From Nocardioides daedukensis (GTDB taxonomy: Bacteria > Actinomycetota > Actinomycetes > Propionibacteriales > Nocardioidaceae), in NCBI RefSeq assembly GCF_013408415.1, contig NZ_JACCAA010000001.1, positions 1,612,001-1,676,000 on the forward strand: a stretch of 64,000 nucleotides of DNA. The letters run 5' to 3'. Below, one piece after another: positions 52,995 to 61,240 of the stretch. Position numbers and translations under genes: made by a program. Position 1 is the first letter of the stretch. Each line of letters starts with the position of its first letter. Under the pieces are notes generated by a model. It was not told where the DNA came from. It did not search any database and saw only the letters and a program-made list of their open reading frames with translations.

Positions 52995-53202
52995 TAACTG
53001 ATGCATTGGTCGCCCAGGTGCTGCATATCTGATGGGTTGGACAGCCCCTGCCGCGAAACTGATGCATTGGTCGCTCAGGTGCTGCCTAACTGATGGGTTA
53101 GACAGCCCCTGCCGCGTAACTGATGCATTGGTCGCTCCAAAGGGCCTCTGGGAGCTCCCAGCCCATCAGTTAGTCCGGGGCCCGCTCCCAACCCATCAGT
53201 TA
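52995..53202. repeat. convergent 30-31 bp-period repeat array A
   Basis: Five forward copies of a 15-bp core (consensus TAACTGATGNNTTGG) start at 52995, 53026, 53056, 53087 and 53117; two inverted copies start at 53158 and 53188. Forward spacers alternate between two 15-16 bp types (TCGCYCAGGTGCTGC and ACAGCCCCTGCCGCG), making a 61-bp higher unit. In the core the variable dinucleotide alternates CA, GG, CA, GG, CA. It fills the gap between the flgE terminator and the flbD promoter; no gene lies in it. Confidence 0.95.
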
Positions 53203-53220
53203 GCCACTCGCACCGATGTC

Positions 53221-53247
53221 TCAGGTCGGGCAGTGACCGGCCGATCA
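53221..53247 (+). promoter_or_regulatory. sigma-28-like promoter of flbD-motAB-fliL
   Basis: TCAG (53221-53224), 15 bp, GCCGATCA (53240-53247). The start point would be near 53254, about 50 nt ahead of the flbD ATG. The last repeat of array A ends 18 bp upstream. Confidence 0.78.
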
Positions 53248-53305
53248 GACATCTCGCAGGGCCATGGACGGCCCGGCATGACACACAGCACAAGGACGGT
53301 GCGCC

Positions 53306-53608
53306 ATGATTTCGCTGACCCGACTCTCGGGTTCGAAGTTCGTCTTGAACTCGGACCTGATCGAGCGCGTCGACGCGACCCCCGACTCGGTGGTGACCCT
53401 GGTCGACGGCAAGAAGTACGTCGTCTCCGAGCGGCCCGACGAGATCGTCCACCTCGTCCGTGCCCACCGCGCCTGGATCATCGCTCTCAGCGCCGTCGTC
53501 CCCGCGGACGAGCGGGACGTCACCACTGCGAGCGCGTACGACGAGCCCCGCCTTGCCCCCGTCTCCACGCTGCCCACGCAGCGCGAGCACCGCAACAGGG
53601 AGGCGTGA
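53306..53608 (+). CDS. flbD: FlbD-family flagellar protein
   Basis: 100 residues: MISLTRLSGSKFVLNSDLIERVDATPDSVVTLVDGKKYVVSERPDEIVHLVRAHRAWI matches the small FlbD family found beside motA in Gram-positives (unrelated to the Caulobacter regulator). Role unclear. The tail after residue 65 is Asp/Glu/Arg-rich and not conserved. Confidence 0.9.
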   Translation: MISLTRLSGSKFVLNSDLIERVDATPDSVVTLVDGKKYVVSERPDEIVHLVRAHRAWIIALSAVVPADERDVTTASAYDEPRLAPVSTLPTQREHRNREA

Positions 53609-54369
53609 TGGATCCGGCAACCGGGATCGGGATGGCGCTGGCCTTCGCGTTCATCGTGATCGCCAACGTGCTCGAGGGTGGGAACCCGATGCACATGCTG
53701 ATGCTCCCCCCGATGCTGTTGGTCTTCGGTGGCACCATCGGCGTCACCATCGCCGGCGGCACGATGGCGGACGCCAAGAATGCGGTGAAGTCGATCCAGC
53801 GCGCATTCACCGGCAAGGGCGAGACCGGCGGCGACATCGTGCCGACCATAGTCGGCCTGGCCGACACCGCCCGCAAGGAAGGACTGCTGGCCCTCGAGGA
53901 CAAGCTGCGCACCATCGACGACCCGTTCCTGGTCAAGGGCGTCACGATGGCTGTCGACGGCACCGACCAGGAGGAGCTGCGTGACATCCTCGAGGCCGAG
54001 GTGCACGCGAAGCGGGTACGGGACAAGCAGTCCGCAAAGTTCTTCACCGATGCCGGCGGCTATGCCCCGACGATCGGGATCGTCGGGACGGTGCTGAGCC
54101 TGGTCCACGTGCTCGGCAACCTGTCCAAGCCCGATGAGCTCGGCCACATGATCGCCGCGGCCTTCCTCGCCACGCTGTGGGGAGTGCTCTCGGCCAACGC
54201 CATGTGGCTCCCGATCGCTGCGCGCCTGAAGCGTCTCAGCGAGCTCGAGGTCAGCCGGATGGAGGTCATCATCGAGGGCGTCTGCGCGATCCAGTCGGGC
54301 TCGAACCCGAGGATCGTGGCCCAGAAGCTGCGCTCGTTGCTGCCCGACGACGGCGTCGAGGCGGCGTGA
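53608..54369 (+). CDS. motA: flagellar stator protein MotA
   Basis: 253 residues with four TM helices (two near residues 5-22 and 30-50, two near 150-200). AGGTMADAKNAVKSIQRAF, the cytoplasmic loop with Arg/Glu that meets FliG, and the conserved GGYAPTIGIVGTVLSLVHVLGNL segment are all present. With MotB it forms the ion-driven stator. ATG 53608 follows AGGGAGG; the longer upstream frame reads through the repeat array and is spurious. Confidence 0.95.
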   Translation: MDPATGIGMALAFAFIVIANVLEGGNPMHMLMLPPMLLVFGGTIGVTIAGGTMADAKNAVKSIQRAFTGKGETGGDIVPTIVGLADTARKEGLLALEDKLRTIDDPFLVKGVTMAVDGTDQEELRDILEAEVHAKRVRDKQSAKFFTDAGGYAPTIGIVGTVLSLVHVLGNLSKPDELGHMIAAAFLATLWGVLSANAMWLPIAARLKRLSELEVSRMEVIIEGVCAIQSGSNPRIVAQKLRSLLPDDGVEAA

Positions 54370-54370
54370 G

Positions 54371-55276
54371 ATGGCACGCAAGCGGCGGGTGATCGAGGAG
54401 GAGCACGAGAACCACGAACGGTGGCTCGTCTCCTACGCCGACATGATCACCGTGCTGATGGCCCTGTTCATCGTGCTCTTCGCGATGAGCCAGGTCGACG
54501 ACACGAAGTATCAGGAGCTCAAGGAGTCCCTGCGTTCCGGCTTCGGTCAGAGCGGGGCGATGATGCACGAGAAGGCATCGGTCCTCGACGGGCAGGGCAG
54601 CACTGCGCTCGACCCGATCGTCCCCGACGACGACCTGTCCCAGCTCTCCCCCGAGCAGGTGAAGCTGGTCGACAGGGCCGTCACCCGCAAGGAGACCCTG
54701 GCCCAACAGCGACGCGCTGCCGACGCGGAGAACGAGGCGGACCGATTCGAGGAGGTGCTCGCGCGCCTTCGGACGGCGCTGGCCGCACACAACCTCGAGG
54801 ACGACGTACGTGCCACGATCGACGACCGCGGCCTCGTGGTCAGCATGGTCTCGCGGCACGTCGTCTTCCACTCCGACCTGGCCACCCTCACCCGGCGCGG
54901 CCAGCTGGTGATCGACACGCTCAGCCCCGTCCTGGCCGACCTGCCCGACGCACTCCAGATCGACGGCCACACCAACCAGGCCCGGGGCAAGCCCAAGCAC
55001 TACGCCTCGGACTGGGACCTCGCCTCGGCGCGCGCCATCACCGTGCTGCGTCGACTCAGCGAGCAGGGCGGGATCAGCGCTGAGCGCCTCTCGGCCACGT
55101 CATACGGCATGGAGCGCCCGCTCATCGACCCCAAGAAGTCCGGATCGCAGCAGGTCAACAAGCGCGTCGACATCGTCGTGCTGACCTCATTGCCGCCGGA
55201 GTCACGCGAGTTGCTGTCCGAGCACGGCTTCGGCGCGGCGCAGGCATCAGGAGAGAACGCAGGAGAGAGCTCATGA
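54371..55276 (+). CDS. motB: flagellar stator protein MotB
   Basis: 301 residues. A basic N-terminus and one TM helix, WLVSYADMITVLMALFIVLFAMSQVD, carrying the essential ion-binding Asp. A charged plug/linker region follows, then an OmpA-like peptidoglycan-binding domain (LQIDGHTNQARGKPKHYASDWDLASARAITVLRRL). One base after the motA stop. Confidence 0.95.
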   Translation: MARKRRVIEEEHENHERWLVSYADMITVLMALFIVLFAMSQVDDTKYQELKESLRSGFGQSGAMMHEKASVLDGQGSTALDPIVPDDDLSQLSPEQVKLVDRAVTRKETLAQQRRAADAENEADRFEEVLARLRTALAAHNLEDDVRATIDDRGLVVSMVSRHVVFHSDLATLTRRGQLVIDTLSPVLADLPDALQIDGHTNQARGKPKHYASDWDLASARAITVLRRLSEQGGISAERLSATSYGMERPLIDPKKSGSQQVNKRVDIVVLTSLPPESRELLSEHGFGAAQASGENAGESS

Positions 55277-55716
55277 CGATGACCGCACTTCCCACCGACA
55301 AGAAATCGGACGGGGAAGCCGACGAGACGCCGAAGTCCAGCAAGAAGAAGACGCTGATCATCGCGCTGGTCGTCCTGCTCGCGCTCGGCGGCGGCGCCTG
55401 GCAGTTCTTCCTCAAGCCCGCCCCGAGTGAGCCGGCGCCCGGTGAGGTGCTGCCGCTGACCGCGATCCAGGTGAACCTGGCCGGCGGCCACTACCTGCGT
55501 ATTGGGCTGGCGTTGCAGCTGGTCGAGGGGGCCGAGGAGGCCGACGGCAGCAAGGCCCTGGATGCCGCGATCGAGATCTTCAGCGGGCAGAAGGTCAGCA
55601 CCGTGACCGACCCCGAGGAGCGCGACAAGCTCAAGGACGAGCTCACCGAAGCGGTCCGCGAGGCCTATCACGAGGAAGTGCTGGAGGTCTACTACACCGA
55701 CTTCGTCACCCAGTAG
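55273..55716 (+). CDS. fliL: flagellar basal body-associated protein FliL
   Basis: 147 residues. A Lys-rich cytoplasmic N-terminus, one TM helix (TLIIALVVLLALGGGAWQFFL) and a FliL stomatin-like domain (IQVNLAGGHYLRIGLALQLVE...AIEIFSGQKVSTVTDPEERDKLKDELTEAVREAYHEEVLEVYYTDFVTQ). It stabilises the stator. Overlaps motB by 4 bp. Confidence 0.93.
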   Translation: MTMTALPTDKKSDGEADETPKSSKKKTLIIALVVLLALGGGAWQFFLKPAPSEPAPGEVLPLTAIQVNLAGGHYLRIGLALQLVEGAEEADGSKALDAAIEIFSGQKVSTVTDPEERDKLKDELTEAVREAYHEEVLEVYYTDFVTQ

Positions 55717-55726
55717 GACGGTCCGT

Positions 55727-55794
55727 ACCACCCGAACGGGTGGGTGACGACCTGGCCCGGATGACCCATGCGGTCACCCGGTGGGTCGGCTTTT
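55727..55794 (+). terminator. tandem hairpins after fliL
   Basis: Two inverted repeats: ACCACCCG/CGGGTGGG (55727-55744) and GACCCA/TGGGTC (55763-55787), the second followed by GGCTTTT. Together they probably end the flbD-fliL operon before the fliM promoter. Confidence 0.5.
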
Positions 55795-55815
55795 CGCGCC
55801 TGGGCGGGGATCGCC

Positions 55816-55842
55816 TCAGGTCGATCGAGGCTGCGCCGATGC
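55816..55842 (+). promoter_or_regulatory. sigma-28-like promoter of fliM (leaderless)
   Basis: TCAG (55816-55819), 15 bp, GCCGATGC (55835-55842), then exactly 7 nt and GTG 55850. The spacing puts the transcription start on the start codon. Confidence 0.78.
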
Positions 55843-55849
55843 ATCCTTC

Positions 55850-56803
55850 GTGAATCCGACCGCCACCGCTGCCGCTCCTGACCAGGGCGCCGGTCGAGCG
55901 CGCCGGCGCGCCCGGAGCACGGAGCCGGTCCCCTATGACTTCCGGCGACCCATCCAGCTCTCCCGCGAGCACTCCCGGATCCTGCAGCTCGGGTTCGACT
56001 CCTTCGCCCGCCAGGCGACGACCTTGTTCACCTCGTCGCTGCGCACCGTGTGCGAGGTCAGTCTCCGCTCCATCGACCAGCGGACGTACGCCGAATACAT
56101 CGACTCCCTCGAGCCGACGACGTACATGACGATGCTCTCCGTCGACCCGATGCCCGGTGTCGGCGTGATCGAGCTGTCCCTGCTCGCCTCGATGTCCTGC
56201 GTGGACCACATGCTCGGCGGACCCGGCACCGAGCTTCAGCCGGTGCGGCCGCTCTCCGACATCGAGGGCACCATCATCAACGGCCTGGTCGACCGACTCC
56301 TCGGCGAGATGCGCTATGCCTTGGCCGGCATCGTCGCGCTCGACCCGAAGGTGATCGGCAAGGAGTACAGCCCGCAGTTCGCCCAGGTCGCCGGTGCCGC
56401 CGATGTCATGGTGGTGACCGAGTTCCGCCTGAAGATCGGCGAGCGCTCCCACCGGCTCACCGTCTGCCTGCCCTTCGGCGGCCTGCTCCCGCACCTGAGT
56501 CAGGCGGCGGCGCCCTCGCCGGCCTCGGACCGCGAGCGGGCCCAACGCGCCCAGGCTGCCCAGCTGCTGCGCAACCGCTTCGACGAGGTGCCGGTCGAGG
56601 TCTCGGTGCGCCTGCGCAGCACCGAGCTGGCTCCCGACCAGCTCACCACTCTCACCGCCGGGGACGTGGTCCGGCTGACCCACCCGTCATCCGCCCCGAT
56701 CGACGTGACCGTCGACGCAGAAGTCTTCGCCCACGCCACCATCGGCGCCCGCGGCACGCGCATGGCTGCGCTGATCGTCGCCACCCCCCAGGAGGAATCA
56801 TGA
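55850..56803 (+). CDS. fliM: flagellar motor switch protein FliM
   Basis: 317 residues from GTG 55850. The N-terminus MNPTATAAAPDQGAGRARRRARSTEPVPYDFRRP lacks the usual EIDALL-type CheY-binding peptide and is basic and disordered. The middle CheC-like domain (LSREHSRILQLGFDSFARQATTLFTSSLR, LSVDPMPGVGVIELSLLASMSCVDHMLGGPG) and the C-terminal SpoA domain (VEVSVRLRSTELAPDQLTTLTAGDVVRL) are complete. The start is set by the leaderless promoter; an upstream GTG (55781) would lie before the -10 box. Confidence 0.92.
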   Translation: MNPTATAAAPDQGAGRARRRARSTEPVPYDFRRPIQLSREHSRILQLGFDSFARQATTLFTSSLRTVCEVSLRSIDQRTYAEYIDSLEPTTYMTMLSVDPMPGVGVIELSLLASMSCVDHMLGGPGTELQPVRPLSDIEGTIINGLVDRLLGEMRYALAGIVALDPKVIGKEYSPQFAQVAGAADVMVVTEFRLKIGERSHRLTVCLPFGGLLPHLSQAAAPSPASDRERAQRAQAAQLLRNRFDEVPVEVSVRLRSTELAPDQLTTLTAGDVVRLTHPSSAPIDVTVDAEVFAHATIGARGTRMAALIVATPQEES

Positions 56804-57597
56804 TCGGATCCGAACTCGCCCAGCAGGTGGCCGGCGATGTTGCTGCCGTCCTGCCGTCGGCGGTCCCGCTGGCCGCTTCGGTCCCCCAGCCCGGCAACGA
56901 GCACGTCGCTGCCGCCTTCGCGGGTGCCGTCGTCGCCGAGGTGAACGGCGCCCAGGCCGGCGTCGTCGCGCTGCTGGTCGGCGCCGACCTGGTCAACGCC
57001 CTGGCGAGCTCGCCGCTCGGTGGCCTCGACCTGGCCGCCGCGACCCAACCGGCGCTCGACACCCTGGCCTCCGGCCTCTCACTCACTGCCGGCGCGGGCG
57101 CCCAGGCGGAGCCCGCGTCGGTGGTTGCCACCATGGCCGGGCCGTTCACCGTGGTCCCGCTCATCGGCGCCGGGATCGACGCCGCGATCGTGATCCAGGA
57201 CCGTCTGCTCACCCCGGCCGTCGCGCCTGGCTTCGCGGCCGCGCCCTCCGCTGCCCCATCAGCTGCCCCGTCTGGACCGACTCCCGGGGCGGCCGTCCCG
57301 CAGCTGGGTCACGTGGCTCCCGTCGCCAACCGCAACGGCAGTACGTCGTCGCGCGGCATCGAGATGCTGCACGGCGTCGTGATGGAGGTGACCGTCGAGC
57401 TGGGCCGGACCCGGATGACGGTGCGCGACCTGCTCGCACTGGCTCCCGGTGCCGTCCTGGAGCTGGACCGGGCCGCAGGCAGCCCCGCGGACCTGCTCGT
57501 CAATGGACGTCTGATCGCCCGCGGCGAGGTGGTCGTGGTGGATGAGGACTTCGGTCTGCGGATCACCGAGGTCATCGACGAAGCGGCTGCGAGCTGA
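56800..57597 (+). CDS. fliN: FliN/FliY-like motor switch protein with N-terminal extension
   Basis: 265 residues, about twice a typical FliN. The C-terminal SpoA/FliN domain spans about 185-262 (EMLHGVVMEVTVELGRTRMTVRDLLALAPGAVLELDRAAGSPADLLVNGRLIARGEVVVVDEDFGLRITEVI). The first 130 residues form an Ala/Val-rich alpha/beta domain (AAAFAGAVVAEVNGAQAGVVALLVGADLVNALA) with CheC/FliY-like character, linked by a Pro/Ala stretch. ATG overlaps the fliM stop. Layout suggests FliY. Confidence 0.9.
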   Translation: MIGSELAQQVAGDVAAVLPSAVPLAASVPQPGNEHVAAAFAGAVVAEVNGAQAGVVALLVGADLVNALASSPLGGLDLAAATQPALDTLASGLSLTAGAGAQAEPASVVATMAGPFTVVPLIGAGIDAAIVIQDRLLTPAVAPGFAAAPSAAPSAAPSGPTPGAAVPQLGHVAPVANRNGSTSSRGIEMLHGVVMEVTVELGRTRMTVRDLLALAPGAVLELDRAAGSPADLLVNGRLIARGEVVVVDEDFGLRITEVIDEAAAS

Positions 57598-57600
57598 CCC

Positions 57601-58179
57601 GTGCTCGAACTCACCGTCCGCCTGGTCTTCTCCCTTGCGGTGGTCATCGGCCTGCTGCTGCTGATCGCCAAGTTCAGCGCGCGCCGGTTCAAGAGCAACG
57701 GCGGGGCGACCATCCAGGTCATCCACCGCCAGGCACTGACCCGCAGCTCTGCGGTCTCGGTGGTCTCGGTCGGCGGCCGCGTCCTGGTGCTCGGTAGCAC
57801 CGAGCAGCAGATCAACCTGCTCGCCGAGCTCGACCCGGACGAGCTCGAGCTCGACGTGGTTGAGCCCGTTCCGGGGGACGGTGATTCCGACGACTACCGT
57901 GATGACGGTTCCGGCGACGACTTGGAGCCCAGTGTCGGCCTGACCATCCTGGACAGCCCCCGCACCGTCGCGGTTCCGGACGGATGGTCGCGTGTGTCCG
58001 CTCGGTCCGCGCTGGCCCAGCAGGGCACGAGCGAGCAGCGCGTCGTACGCCGTGGCGCACACAAGGCACCCGGTGCCCGCAAGGCACCTCGAGTACCGCA
58101 GGACGGCGCACTCGCCGGTTCGATCCTCTCGGTGGGCACGTGGCGCCAGGCCGTCGCCGCTGTCCGGCGGGCTTCATGA
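57601..58179 (+). CDS. fliO: flagellar export protein FliO
   Basis: 192 residues from GTG 57601. One TM helix (LVFSLAVVIGLLLLIAKFSA), then the FliO domain (GATIQVIHRQALTRSSAVSVVSVGGRVLVLGSTEQQINLLAEL) and a long acidic then basic tail. It helps assemble FliP. Follows fliN by 3 bp and overlaps fliP. Confidence 0.88.
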   Translation: MLELTVRLVFSLAVVIGLLLLIAKFSARRFKSNGGATIQVIHRQALTRSSAVSVVSVGGRVLVLGSTEQQINLLAELDPDELELDVVEPVPGDGDSDDYRDDGSGDDLEPSVGLTILDSPRTVAVPDGWSRVSARSALAQQGTSEQRVVRRGAHKAPGARKAPRVPQDGALAGSILSVGTWRQAVAAVRRAS

Positions 58180-59021
58180 CCACGTCGTTCCGGTGGCTGG
58201 CCAGGGTCCTGGTCCTCGGCGCGCTGGTCGCGGTCGCGTGGCTGGGCTTCGCCTCCCCCGCCGAAGCCGTTCCCGGCGGCCCGATCACCCCAGTCGGCCC
58301 GTCCGGCGTACTCCTCGATCCGGTCGGCCCGACCGGTCCCAGCGGCGCTGACGGCGACAGCACCGTGACGGTGAACGTGGACGGCCTGACGGAGAAGCCG
58401 AGCAACTCGGTCAGCATCATCCTGACCCTGACGCTGCTCTCGTTGGCCCCCGCGATCCTGCTCACCTGCACCAGCTTCACCAAGATCCTCGTCGTGCTCG
58501 GGCTCACCCGCAACGCGCTCGGCCTGCAGCAGACCCCGCCCAACCAGGTGCTCACCGGACTGGCGCTCTTCCTGAGCCTGTTCATCATGGCGCCGGTGCT
58601 CGGGCAGATGAACGACGAAGGCATCCAGCCCTACCTGGACGGCGACAAGAGCACCTCGGTCGCCTATCAGGACGGCATCGCGCCGCTGCGCGACTTCATG
58701 CTCGACAACACCGGCGACGAGGAGATCCAGCTCCTCACCACCGTCGCCAAGCGAGACCAGCCCGAGACCCGCGCCGACACCCCGATGACCACACTGGTGC
58801 CCGCCTTCGTGCTCAGCGAGCTCAAGCAGGCCTTCATCATCGGCTTCATCATCTTCATCCCGTTCCTGGTCATCGACATCGTCGTGAGCGGGGCGCTGAT
58901 GGCACTCGGCATGATGATGATGCCTCCGGTGATGGTGTCGCTGCCGTTCAAGCTGCTGCTGTTCGTGATGGTCAACGGCTGGGCCCTGGTGATCCAATCC
59001 CTCGTCGCGAGTTACGGATAG
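58176..59021 (+). CDS. fliP: flagellar export gate protein FliP
   Basis: 281 residues. Signal peptide ending at AEA (residues 1-31). The mature N-terminus holds a short Gly-Pro stretch (PVGPSGVLLDPVGPTGPSG) before the FliP core: LSLAPAILLTCTSFTKILVVLGLTRNALGLQQTPPNQVLTGLALFLSLFIMAPVL and the C-terminal TM pair. Start overlaps the fliO stop (ATGA). Confidence 0.96.
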   Translation: MTTSFRWLARVLVLGALVAVAWLGFASPAEAVPGGPITPVGPSGVLLDPVGPTGPSGADGDSTVTVNVDGLTEKPSNSVSIILTLTLLSLAPAILLTCTSFTKILVVLGLTRNALGLQQTPPNQVLTGLALFLSLFIMAPVLGQMNDEGIQPYLDGDKSTSVAYQDGIAPLRDFMLDNTGDEEIQLLTTVAKRDQPETRADTPMTTLVPAFVLSELKQAFIIGFIIFIPFLVIDIVVSGALMALGMMMMPPVMVSLPFKLLLFVMVNGWALVIQSLVASYG

Positions 59022-59026
59022 CTGCC

Positions 59027-59296
59027 ATGACCGACACCGCCGTCATCGAGATCGCCCTGCAGACCATGCTGGTGGCGCTGAAGCTCAGCGCCCCGATCCT
59101 GGTCACCTCGCTGGTCATCGGCTTCACGATCTCGCTGTTCCAGTCGATGACCCAGATCCAGGAGTTCACCCTCGCCTTCGTGCCCAAGCTGGTCGGCGTC
59201 GGCGTTGCCCTGCTGTTGTGCGGCAACTGGATGCTGCACACCCTGATCACCTTCACCACGCAGCTCTTCGAGCGCCTTCCCGGTCTCCTGGCCTGA
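59027..59296 (+). CDS. fliQ: flagellar export gate protein FliQ
   Basis: 89 residues, two TM helices: LQTMLVALKLSAPILVTSLVIGFTISLFQSMTQIQEFTLAFVPKLVGVGVALLLCGNWML is the canonical FliQ sequence. Five bases after fliP. Confidence 0.96.
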   Translation: MTDTAVIEIALQTMLVALKLSAPILVTSLVIGFTISLFQSMTQIQEFTLAFVPKLVGVGVALLLCGNWMLHTLITFTTQLFERLPGLLA

Positions 59297-59316
59297 GCCA
59301 TGTCCGGTGCCCTGTC

Positions 59317-60084
59317 ATGACGATCACCATCGCCGGCGAAGCGTTGGTGGCCTATCTCCTCGCCTCGGTGCGCATCGTGGCCTGGTTGGCGGTCGTGCCT
59401 CCGTTCTCCTCGCGCGCGATCCCGGCGATGGCCAAGGTGGTGCTCTCGCTCGGACTGGCGTTCGCGATGGCGCCGGCGCTGGCCAAGGACACCATCGAGA
59501 TGGGTACGCCGGCGCTGGTGATGAACGTGCTGACCCAGGTCCTGATCGGGCTGGGCATGGGGTTCGTGACCTATCTGCTGTTCACCGCCGTGGCGGTGGC
59601 CGGCTCGCTGATCGACATGTTCGGTGGCTTCGCGATGGCGCAGGCCTTCGACCCGCTGGCGATGAACATGAACACCGTCTTCGGCAAGTTCCACTCCATG
59701 CTCGCCACGGTGCTCCTGTTCGCCAGCGGCGGTCACCTGCTGGTGATCGGCGGCCTGCTGAGCACGTTCCGGTTCCTGCCGATCGGTTCCTCGCCCGACA
59801 TCAACAACATGACCGACGTGATGATCACCGCGTTCAGCATGTTCTTCACGATCGCCGTGCAGATCGCGCTGCCGATGATCGCGGTGCTCTTCATCGCCGA
59901 CCTCGGCCTGGCCCTGCTCACCAAGGTCGCACCCCAGCTCAACGCGATCAACGTGATGTTCCCGGCCAAGATCGGTCTGACCCTGCTGCTGGTCGGGCTC
60001 AGCTTCCCGGTGCTGCCGCAAGCGATCGACCACTTGGTCGAGCTGGCCAACGAGGCGATGTCCACGATGTCGGGAGCGGGGTGA
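59317..60084 (+). CDS. fliR: flagellar export gate protein FliR
   Basis: 255 residues, six TM helices. VRIVAWLAVVPPFSSRAIPAMAKVVLSLGLAFAMAPAL and GFVTYLLFTAVAVAGSLIDMFGGFAMAQAFDPL are FliR landmarks. Forms the export gate with FliP and FliQ. ATG 59317; earlier in-frame sequence overlaps fliQ and is not family-like. Confidence 0.95.
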   Translation: MTITIAGEALVAYLLASVRIVAWLAVVPPFSSRAIPAMAKVVLSLGLAFAMAPALAKDTIEMGTPALVMNVLTQVLIGLGMGFVTYLLFTAVAVAGSLIDMFGGFAMAQAFDPLAMNMNTVFGKFHSMLATVLLFASGGHLLVIGGLLSTFRFLPIGSSPDINNMTDVMITAFSMFFTIAVQIALPMIAVLFIADLGLALLTKVAPQLNAINVMFPAKIGLTLLLVGLSFPVLPQAIDHLVELANEAMSTMSGAG

Positions 60085-60087
60085 GCG

Positions 60088-61239
60088 ATGAGCGACTCCG
60101 CAGGTGAGAAGACAGAGAAACCGACAGCCAAGAAGAACAAGGAGAACCGCAAGGAGGGACAGGTCCCTCGGACCCAGGAGCTCGGCGGTTGGGCCAGCAT
60201 GATGGTGGTCGCCCTGGCCCTGCCGCCGCTGCTCGGCCGTGAACTGTCCCTGCTGATCGAGCTCCTCCGCGGTGCCCTGCGCGCGGCCGAGGACCCGACT
60301 GTCCCCGTCGCGCTGGCGATCCTGCGCGAGGGGCTGCTGCACACCTTCTTCACCCTGCTCCTCCTGGGCGCCGCCGTGATGGTGATGGGTGTCGGCGCTG
60401 CCCTGGCCCAGGGTGGGTTCTTTCTGGCCACCAAGTCGGTCAAGCCGACGTTCGCCAAGCTCAACCCGATCAAGGGCGCGAAGCGGATCTTCGGCACCCA
60501 GGCCCTCTGGGAGGGCGGCAAGATGCTGATCAAGAGCTCTCTGGTCGCGATCCTGGTCTATGGCGCGATCCAGTCGATGATGCCGCTGCTCGGAGGGTAT
60601 GTGCCGATCGAGACCATGCTGAGCATCGTCGGCGACCATGCGCTGGGACTGATCCGCAACATCGCGATCGCCGGCCTGGTGATGGCAGGGGCCGACTATG
60701 CGATGGCGCGGCGCCGGATCGGCAAGCAGACCCGGATGAGCAAGGAGGAGGTCAAGCAGGAGAACAAGCAGACCGAGGGCGATCCGATGCTCAAGGGCGC
60801 GATCCGTTCGCGTCAGCTCGCTGCCTCCCGCAACCGGATGCTCGCCGACGTGGTCCAGGCCGACGTTGTCCTGGTCAACCCGACCCACGTCGCGGTCGCC
60901 CTGGCCTATGACCCGGTCAAGGGCGCTCCCCGCGTCGTCGCCCGTGGTGCCGGGGTGATCGCAGCGAAGATCCGTGAGACGGCCGCGGGCGCCGACGTAC
61001 CCCTGGTCCGCGACATCGCCCTCGCCCGGGCGCTGCACTCCTCGACCAAGGTCGGCCAGGAGATCCCGCCCGAGCTCTTCGCCGCGGTCGCCCAGATCCT
61101 CGCCTTCGTGATCAGCCGTCGCGGTCGCGGCCATGTCGGCGGAACGCATCGCAGCCCGCGCTCCGAGGCGGACCTCCCGGCCGTGCCGGTAGCGGGACGC
61201 AGGCGGCGCACCCCCGCCGCGCTTGCCGCTCCTGCCTGA
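60088..61239 (+). CDS. flhB: flagellar export switch protein FlhB
   Basis: 383 residues. A basic N-terminus (KTEKPTAKKNKENRKEGQVPRTQEL), four TM helices and a cytoplasmic domain with the autocleavage motif NPTH (Asn near residue 264) in VLVNPTHVAVALAYD. It switches export from rod/hook to filament substrates with FliK. The C-terminal tail is Arg/Pro-rich. Repeat array B begins one base after its stop. Confidence 0.96.
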   Translation: MSDSAGEKTEKPTAKKNKENRKEGQVPRTQELGGWASMMVVALALPPLLGRELSLLIELLRGALRAAEDPTVPVALAILREGLLHTFFTLLLLGAAVMVMGVGAALAQGGFFLATKSVKPTFAKLNPIKGAKRIFGTQALWEGGKMLIKSSLVAILVYGAIQSMMPLLGGYVPIETMLSIVGDHALGLIRNIAIAGLVMAGADYAMARRRIGKQTRMSKEEVKQENKQTEGDPMLKGAIRSRQLAASRNRMLADVVQADVVLVNPTHVAVALAYDPVKGAPRVVARGAGVIAAKIRETAAGADVPLVRDIALARALHSSTKVGQEIPPELFAAVAQILAFVISRRGRGHVGGTHRSPRSEADLPAVPVAGRRRRTPAALAAPA

Positions 61240-61240
61240 G

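Noticed and set aside
53032..53607. Long N-terminal extension of MotA
   Set aside because: It reads through array A and flbD in the wrong frame; MotA begins at ATG 53608 with a ribosome site.
55781..55849. Upstream GTG start for FliM
   Set aside because: It lies before the sigma-28-like -10 box and encodes residues unlike FliM.
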